Positions 32,523 through 36,383 of a stretch of DNA of 36,383 nucleotides are shown one piece after another; within the stretch, counting starts at the first letter, position 1; each line of letters opens with the position of its first letter. Made by a program: the position numbers and the translations under genes. The DNA lies in assembly GCA_032230565.1 (NCBI GenBank), contig JAVXWL010000214.1:1-36383 (forward strand), read 5' to 3'. Below the pieces are notes generated by a model. The model did not search any database, was not told the origin of the DNA, and was given only the letters and a program-made list of their open reading frames with translations. This DNA is from GCA-003244245 sp032230565 (GTDB lineage: Bacteria > Actinomycetota > Actinomycetes > Mycobacteriales > Pseudonocardiaceae).

Positions 32523-33278
32523 ATGAGCCGCTTGGGTGTGACTGGCGGCCGCATGCTGGTGGCGCTCGTCCTCTTGGTGGCGACCGGCATCGGACTCGCG
32601 CTCCCCGCTCAGGCTGCGGCGTGCTGGCCGGCCGGCCCGCGCTGCTCTGACCATCAATTACCTCTTGGCCCGGCGGATCCGCCCAACCCGCAGCCCGGAC
32701 CGGAAGAGACACGAGCGGTAGTAACCCGGGTTGACCTTGTCTGGCTGTGCACGAAGGAGGGAGAAGCAGCGCGCCGAGATTTCACCGACGAGATTGGTCG
32801 TGGGTGGTGCACCAAAGCAAAGAATGGCGCACCAATGTTCGAACTGGTGACCAAGACAGGTGGTGACTTCTCGTTCGGTATCCGCGTCGAAATCAACCGC
32901 ACCAGTGGAACCGGACCCGTCGCAGTCGGACCTTTCTGGGCCTATGACAGAGATGGCCCTGCATCCGGTGAAATCCTCGGAAAGACCCCGTCGATGGTCA
33001 AGTTCGCCGAGGGCCAAACAGCCAAAATAGCCGGTTTCGAATTCTCGGTGAAATGCAGGGACCCGGACGGTGACGGATTACTCGGCGACGGCCCACCGGA
33101 CAAAGTAAACACCGGCCTCGTATTCGGCGGTAGCCAAGGTAACGAAGGTGAGAGCCATGAGGGAGACAAGCCGTGGTTCCCTTTCAAGAAGCCAGATCCA
33201 GCTGAGGTTAACGTGACCGCTGGACATGACAAGATCACTAACGTGTCGAGCAACGAGTTTTTGATCTTATGCGTGTAA
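32523..33278 (+). CDS. Orphan secreted cysteine-containing protein
   Basis: 251 residues from the ATG at 32523; the longer frame from 32313 has no protein-like N-terminus. A clear Sec signal (MSRLGVTGGRMLVALVLLVATGIGLALPAQA, about 31 residues) precedes CWPAGPRC and at least four further cysteines (WLCTKEG, WCTK, VKCRD, ILC), so disulfides outside the cell are likely. DPDGDGLLGDG resembles a calcium-binding acidic loop. The ribosome site is weak. I recognise no family. It lies inside the inserted segment between two DUF4192 fragments. Confidence 0.6.
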   Translation: MSRLGVTGGRMLVALVLLVATGIGLALPAQAAACWPAGPRCSDHQLPLGPADPPNPQPGPEETRAVVTRVDLVWLCTKEGEAARRDFTDEIGRGWCTKAKNGAPMFELVTKTGGDFSFGIRVEINRTSGTGPVAVGPFWAYDRDGPASGEILGKTPSMVKFAEGQTAKIAGFEFSVKCRDPDGDGLLGDGPPDKVNTGLVFGGSQGNEGESHEGDKPWFPFKKPDPAEVNVTAGHDKITNVSSNEFLILCV

Positions 33279-33421
33279 GTGCAGCTCCTAGATCTTGTAC
33301 GTATTTTGCGGACGTGTGACGTTCTCGTCTACATGATCGGCAGCGATGAAGATCTTGCCGCATCGGTTGTTGCCCGATCTTTCTTGCACAGGTAGCGGAT
33401 ACGGCCGCCTTCCCACGTCGA

Positions 33422-33667
33422 CGCGGATCACCGGTCACCGCTTTCGTCGCGATCGGCGCTGGGTGGAGTGGCGCGCAGGTCGTCGAAGAGCGGCAGCGGC
33501 GTCTTCGGCGACACCGCGCAGCAACTCCGGTGGCAGTCCTCCGTCGAGTGCGGCTCGCAGCAAGCCGGAAAGCGAGTGATGCGGGCACGCGTTCAGCGCA
33601 GCGTCCAACGCGACCCCCGCCAGCGCACCGTCGCCGCGAAGGTACGCGGTAAGCGCCAGCAGCGCCG
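33422..33667. repeat. Middle copy of the DUF4192 3' end, nearly identical to 36111-36356
   Basis: 246 bases match 36111-36356 with only two mismatches (33501 and 33570). The match begins and ends abruptly. On the minus strand it encodes ALLALTAYLRGDGALAGVA and the following DUF4192 tail to a stop at 33435. The frame stays open upstream to 33707 but has no start. Confidence 0.9.
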
Positions 33668-33707
33668 AAACTTGTGTAGCGCCGTCCCCAGCCGTTACCC
33701 AGCGACA
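33435..33707 (-). pseudogene. Truncated DUF4192 gene fragment
   Basis: An open minus-strand frame of about 90 codons encodes the C-terminal part of a DUF4192 protein (ALLALTAYLRGDGAL, LSGLLRAALDGGLPPELL). It lacks any start and is closed upstream by a TAA at 33708-33710. It is a fragment of the gene at the right edge. Positions 33708-33876 show nothing else. Confidence 0.7.
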
Positions 33708-33876
33708 TTACGTAGGTTCTGCACGGTGGCCCGCCCCGTCCGGGGGCAAACACCGCCAGCACCATGAACGTAGATCACTGTCACGTGGCTCGTGGATTGA
33801 GGTCACGCATGGCTACCGCGACGATCAGCTCACGACGCTTGGTTTGGAAACACCGACCCACCGGAGCAGCAGATGG

Positions 33877-34392
33877 TTAGCGGGCAGGCGGGGGGGCTGG
33901 CATGTCGGAGTTGAAGGTGTCGACGATTGCCTTCCATGACCCATTTGTCTGCTTTTTCCATACCTCGACGTACTTTCCCTTGTCCATCGGGGGGTTGCCC
34001 AACGTGTAGAAACCTACGGCGTAGCCCAAGTCGCCGGCCACCCCAACCTGGGTGGTCCCGTAAGAAAAGGGAACCCCAGCCGGAATGGATGCGAAGAACT
34101 GACTCCAGAACTGCCGAATTTCCTCTTTGGTCCGGGCAACCGGAGCATTGGGCGCCAACAGGACCGCTCCGTCACCGTAGTAAGACATGGTGGCGTCGAG
34201 CTGCTTCGCCCCGATGGCCTTGAGCCAGGCGTCATCTTGTTGCCGGATCGTCGCCTCCGCCTGGGTCCGTTCGTTCGTACGGTTGTTGTTCTCCGCAGGT
34301 GCCTTCGAGCAGGCCAACGTGGACACGGCCAGCCCAATACAGCCGATCGGGATTGTGATGAAGCGAGCTACCTTCCTCCTTGTTGGTGCCAT
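33877..34392 (-). CDS. SnoaL/DUF4440-like lipoprotein
   Basis: 171 residues from an ATG with AAAGGAACGG upstream. A lipoprotein signal ends at STLAC with Cys28. The mature part follows the cone-shaped NTF2/SnoaL fold seen in DUF4440 proteins: AEATIRQQDDAWLKAIGAKQLDATMSYYGDGAVLLAPNAP, then TKEEIRQFWSQFF, GDLGYAVGFY and WKAIVDTFNSD. Members may be enzymes or small-ligand binders; no catalytic residue is obvious. The codon use looks native rather than foreign. It stands alone in the inserted segment. Confidence 0.8.
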   Translation of the reverse strand: MAPTRRKVARFITIPIGCIGLAVSTLACSKAPAENNNRTNERTQAEATIRQQDDAWLKAIGAKQLDATMSYYGDGAVLLAPNAPVARTKEEIRQFWSQFFASIPAGVPFSYGTTQVGVAGDLGYAVGFYTLGNPPMDKGKYVEVWKKQTNGSWKAIVDTFNSDMPAPPPAR

Positions 34393-34811
34393 GAGCCCGT
34401 TCCTTTCCGACTCCGACAGTCCGCACGAGCGCGGATCGCGCAGCGCGGCGTCTCGATAGAGTTGAAAAGTTTATCCCTGGCTGGTCCAGCGCGGGGAAAA
34501 CGTCGCCATGTTGTAATGGGCCCCCGATGGCGGTCCCTTCAATCCCGGCGTGAGCGAGGTTACAGTGGGTAATCGGCGTGGCTCGATCAGCAGGAAAATA
34601 TCTCTGCGCCACGACGATGAGGTCACCGCTAGCGGAGGTGCGCGGACCGTGTTGTCCTCCCGGTGGGTCATCGACCGGGAATCGGGTCGTCATCGTCCAG
34701 CAGCGTGTTCAGTGGGAGGGTTGCCCTTTGGCTGCAGGAGATCAGCGCCGAGTGCTCACACTTCAACAAAGCGGGATAGATCAAGAGACAGTCACGCCGC
34801 CGTGTCCAGGG

Positions 34812-34853
34812 GTTCGTCTATGTACCTAGAGCACGGTCGCTGACAGTACATAT
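34812..34853. repeat. 42-bp direct repeat, left copy
   Basis: Matches 35939-35980 at 37 of 42 bases. It contains the inverted pair ATGTAC (34820-34825) and GTACAT (34846-34851). The two copies bracket about 1.1 kb including the frameshifted membrane protein gene. Confidence 0.65.
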
Positions 34854-34883
34854 TTAGCGCACGAGACATATATAGCGCACGAG
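34848..34883. repeat. 18-bp tandem repeat, two units
   Basis: ACATATTTAGCGCACGAG at 34848-34865 is followed directly by ACATATATAGCGCACGAG at 34866-34883, with one mismatch. A weaker relative (ACATATATGAGCACAC) follows the right 42-bp repeat. Confidence 0.7.
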
Positions 34884-35080
34884 TATACGAGTCCGTACAG
34901 GCTCCCTGGCTCCGGTGCCGACCGGATGCCGAGGGCTAGCGACCTGGCCTCACTGTGAAGGGTCGCCCATGATCTCTTCGGTCAGTCGCGCCAGCACCAT
35001 GAATCCCTCCAGCCGGATATGCCTGCCGCCCACGAAATCCCGGCGGCGACTACCAGAACCTGCCGGCCGAGTCGGGTACC

Positions 35081-35705
35081 GTGCCGCCTGTAGACATCGT
35101 GACCCTGCTGACCAACAACACTGGCCCGATCGTAGGTGGCCTGATCGGCAGTTCTTCCACGATCCTGACTGTCCTGATCACCCGGGCCACGATGCGCGGC
35201 TCGTCGCGAAAGCAGCGCACCGACGAGTACCGACGGGAAGTACGATCAGCTGCCAGCTCGGCCGTGATCGCTGCTCGCGCTTTCATCGATGCCCGAGAGT
35301 GCATTCGAGAGTCAGCCTTCTGGTTTCAGGGCACTATTCAAACCACTTCAGGGCACGACGAGAGTTATCTCGCTTACCAAGAGGCCAAGGTTGAACTTGA
35401 GCAAAGATTGCCGATTTCCAATCTCTAGGTGGCATCGACGTGTTATCGAAAGCTGTTCGTAGGGATGCGTTCCGCGCTCTCCTGATCGAGCTCGCAATAC
35501 CCGAAATCAATGATGCATCGAAGTTGTCAAACTACCTCGAATCTAATTTGGGAACGATCTCGAAGATATCCGAAAGTCTGTAGGGGCCTTGAGGAAGATG
35601 GCCCTAACCCGAGTCCGAGACTCCGTAATTAAGTACATGCCACACACCATCGTCGAGGAACACAGACGGCGCATGCGCATAGTCCGACTGTTCCCGGCCA
35701 TCTAA
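35081..35705 (+). pseudogene. Frameshifted membrane-anchored hypothetical protein
   Basis: A GTG at 35081 opens a 115-residue frame with an N-terminal membrane helix (GPIVGGLIGSSSTILTVLITRA) followed by a basic, helical part, a layout common in small actinobacterial phage- or element-linked proteins. The frame stops at 35428, but protein-like sequence continues in a second frame from about 35401 (SLGGIDVLSKAVRRDAFRALL ... NYLESNLGTISK) to 35583. It continues in a third from about 35580 (VGALRKMALTRVRDSV) to 35705. Two shifts of the same sense would restore about 205 residues. No family was recognised. It could be decay, sequencing error or, less likely, recoding. Confidence 0.55.
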
Positions 35706-35938
35706 TGCTGGTTAGTCAAGCAATATCACAAAAACCTTTCGTCCTGTCGGTCGAAGGAACAACCATCAGCTGAGATCAGCACATCCCCCGCCCACGAGGG
35801 CATCACACCGACCACCGGAGATCACACGGCAATATGATCACGAAAATCCTGAGATTTCGCTGGCCTGCCCAACTGATCACCCCGTGCTTCCAGCAGCTCT
35901 GGTTCAGTCAAGGGACGACCACCCCGCGCTGCCCCAGC

Positions 35939-35980
35939 GTTCGTCAATGTACCCAGAGCACAGTAACTGACAGTACATAT
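35939..35980. repeat. 42-bp direct repeat, right copy
   Basis: Partner of 34812-34853 with five mismatches, including the ATGTAC/GTACAT pair. It stands 24 bases before the second galE fragment. The interval 35706-35938 holds no gene I can support. Confidence 0.65.
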
Positions 35981-36003
35981 ATGAGCACACTAGGAGGTCG
36001 CCT

Positions 36004-36103
36004 CTCCAGCGATCGAGCGCACTGCGAGCTGGGTTGGAAGCCCGAACGCGCCGACCTTGCCGTGATCGTCGCCGACGCGTGCGAGTTCGGCTGCAGGCTA
36101 AGG
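36004..36103 (+). pseudogene. Second, diverged copy of the galE 3' end
   Basis: SSDRAHCELGWKPERADLAVIVADACEF repeats the GalE C-terminus with several substitutions. A two-base deletion at the end removes the in-frame stop. Nothing of galE precedes it, so it cannot be functional; it is the right-hand part of the long direct repeat. Confidence 0.8.
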
Positions 36104-36356
36104 GCGCCGGCGCGGATCACCGGTCACCGCTTTCGTCGCGATCGGCGCTGGGTGGAGTGGCGCGCAGGTCGTCGAAGAGCGGCAGCGGCATCTTCGGCGA
36201 CACCGCGCAGCAACTCCGGTGGCAGTCCTCCGTCGAGTGCGGCTCGCAGCAAGCCGGACAGCGAGTGATGCGGGCACGCGTTCAGCGCAGCGTCCAACGC
36301 GACCCCCGCCAGCGCACCGTCGCCGCGAAGGTACGCGGTAAGCGCCAGCAGCGCCG
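36004..36356. repeat. Right copy of the galE/DUF4192 junction repeat
   Basis: 36004-36176 corresponds to 32035-32208 (diverged), and 36111-36356 corresponds to 33422-33667 (99 percent identical). It is the only copy that continues into an intact reading frame at the window edge. Confidence 0.8.
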
Positions 36357-36383
36357 CAGGTTCAGCCCTCTCCGGCGCGGGAG
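36124..36383 (-). CDS. DUF4192 family protein, C-terminal part only
   Basis: The minus strand is open from the right edge to a stop at 36124, giving the last 85 or so residues. EPAALLALTAYLRGDGALAGVALDAALNACP and LSGLLRAALDGGLPPELLRGVA are typical of the end of DUF4192 proteins, which are actinobacterial, about 350-400 residues and of unknown function. The tail is very basic (STQRRSRRKR). In the inferred ancestral layout this gene was convergent with galE. Confidence 0.75.
   Translation of the reverse strand, partial: PAPERAEPAALLALTAYLRGDGALAGVALDAALNACPHHSLSGLLRAALDGGLPPELLRGVAEDAAAALRRPARHSTQRRSRRKR

Larger units (their letters stand above)
34393..35080. other. Interval with no supported gene; carries repeats
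   Basis: Open frames on both strands are short, overlap each other and resemble no family. The left part is the upstream region of the SnoaL-like gene. The right part, from 34812, holds a 42-bp direct repeat and an 18-bp tandem repeat in AT-richer sequence. Confidence 0.5.

Noticed and set aside
34232..34693. 153-codon minus-strand frame and overlapping plus-strand frames
   Set aside because: No family resemblance, no good start, and overlap with the lipoprotein gene. Left as an unassigned interval.
34848..34883. CRISPR array
   Set aside because: Only two directly abutting 18-bp units without spacers and no cas genes.
32135..36003. Insertion sequence or integrase gene
   Set aside because: No transposase or recombinase motif and no terminal inverted repeats were found; only direct repeats are visible.

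Overview
The window looks like chromosomal DNA of a high-GC actinobacterium of the Mycobacteriales/Pseudonocardiales type, most likely a Pseudonocardiaceae member (inference). Reasons: frequent GTG starts, the sigB ... ideR-galE gene order known from corynebacteria and their relatives, small actinobacterial signature families (DUF7455, DUF3039, DUF3099), and intergenic GTGAGTGGC palindromes.

Region 1 (1-9216) is mixed housekeeping and transport: the N-terminal part of a 14-TM drug-exporter-like MFS protein, a TPR lipoprotein with a CRP-like site in front, an exported TAP-type alpha/beta hydrolase, an acyl-CoA dehydrogenase-like protein, an acidic protein of unknown function, and an apparent operon of a glutamine-synthetase-like ligase with an EamA exporter. 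Region 2 (9435-12892) holds a tiny zinc protein, a pterin-carbinolamine dehydratase, an SF2 helicase and a YihY/BrkB membrane protein.

Region 3 (12865-21772) is the most unusual part. larE on the minus strand diverges from a tightly coupled plus-strand operon: larB, larC, a fatty-acyl-reductase/HAD fusion, a zinc alcohol dehydrogenase, a divergent LarA-like protein and a PlsC-type acyltransferase. The complete LarB/LarC/LarE set for nickel-pincer nucleotide (NPN) cofactor synthesis is thus linked to lipid-type enzymes. The LarA-like protein keeps the cofactor lysine but lacks other hallmark residues. I propose an NPN-dependent pathway acting on a lipid or its precursor; I know of no description of it.

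Region 4 (22081-27136) has DUF3039, DUF3099 and HhH-GPD repair genes, an unknown protein, then a polyhydroxyalkanoate module (phasin, XRE regulator, PhaC) and D-aminoacyl-tRNA deacylase. Region 5 (27398-32134) has sigB behind a good ECF-type promoter, acuC coupled to a decayed rhodanese gene, ideR and galE.

Region 6 (32135-36383) is a small, scrambled, apparently inserted segment between galE and a DUF4192 gene. It carries an orphan secreted protein, a SnoaL-like lipoprotein and a frameshifted membrane protein. The galE/DUF4192 junction is present in one full and two partial copies as direct repeats around and inside it, and a separate pair of 42-bp repeats lies within it.
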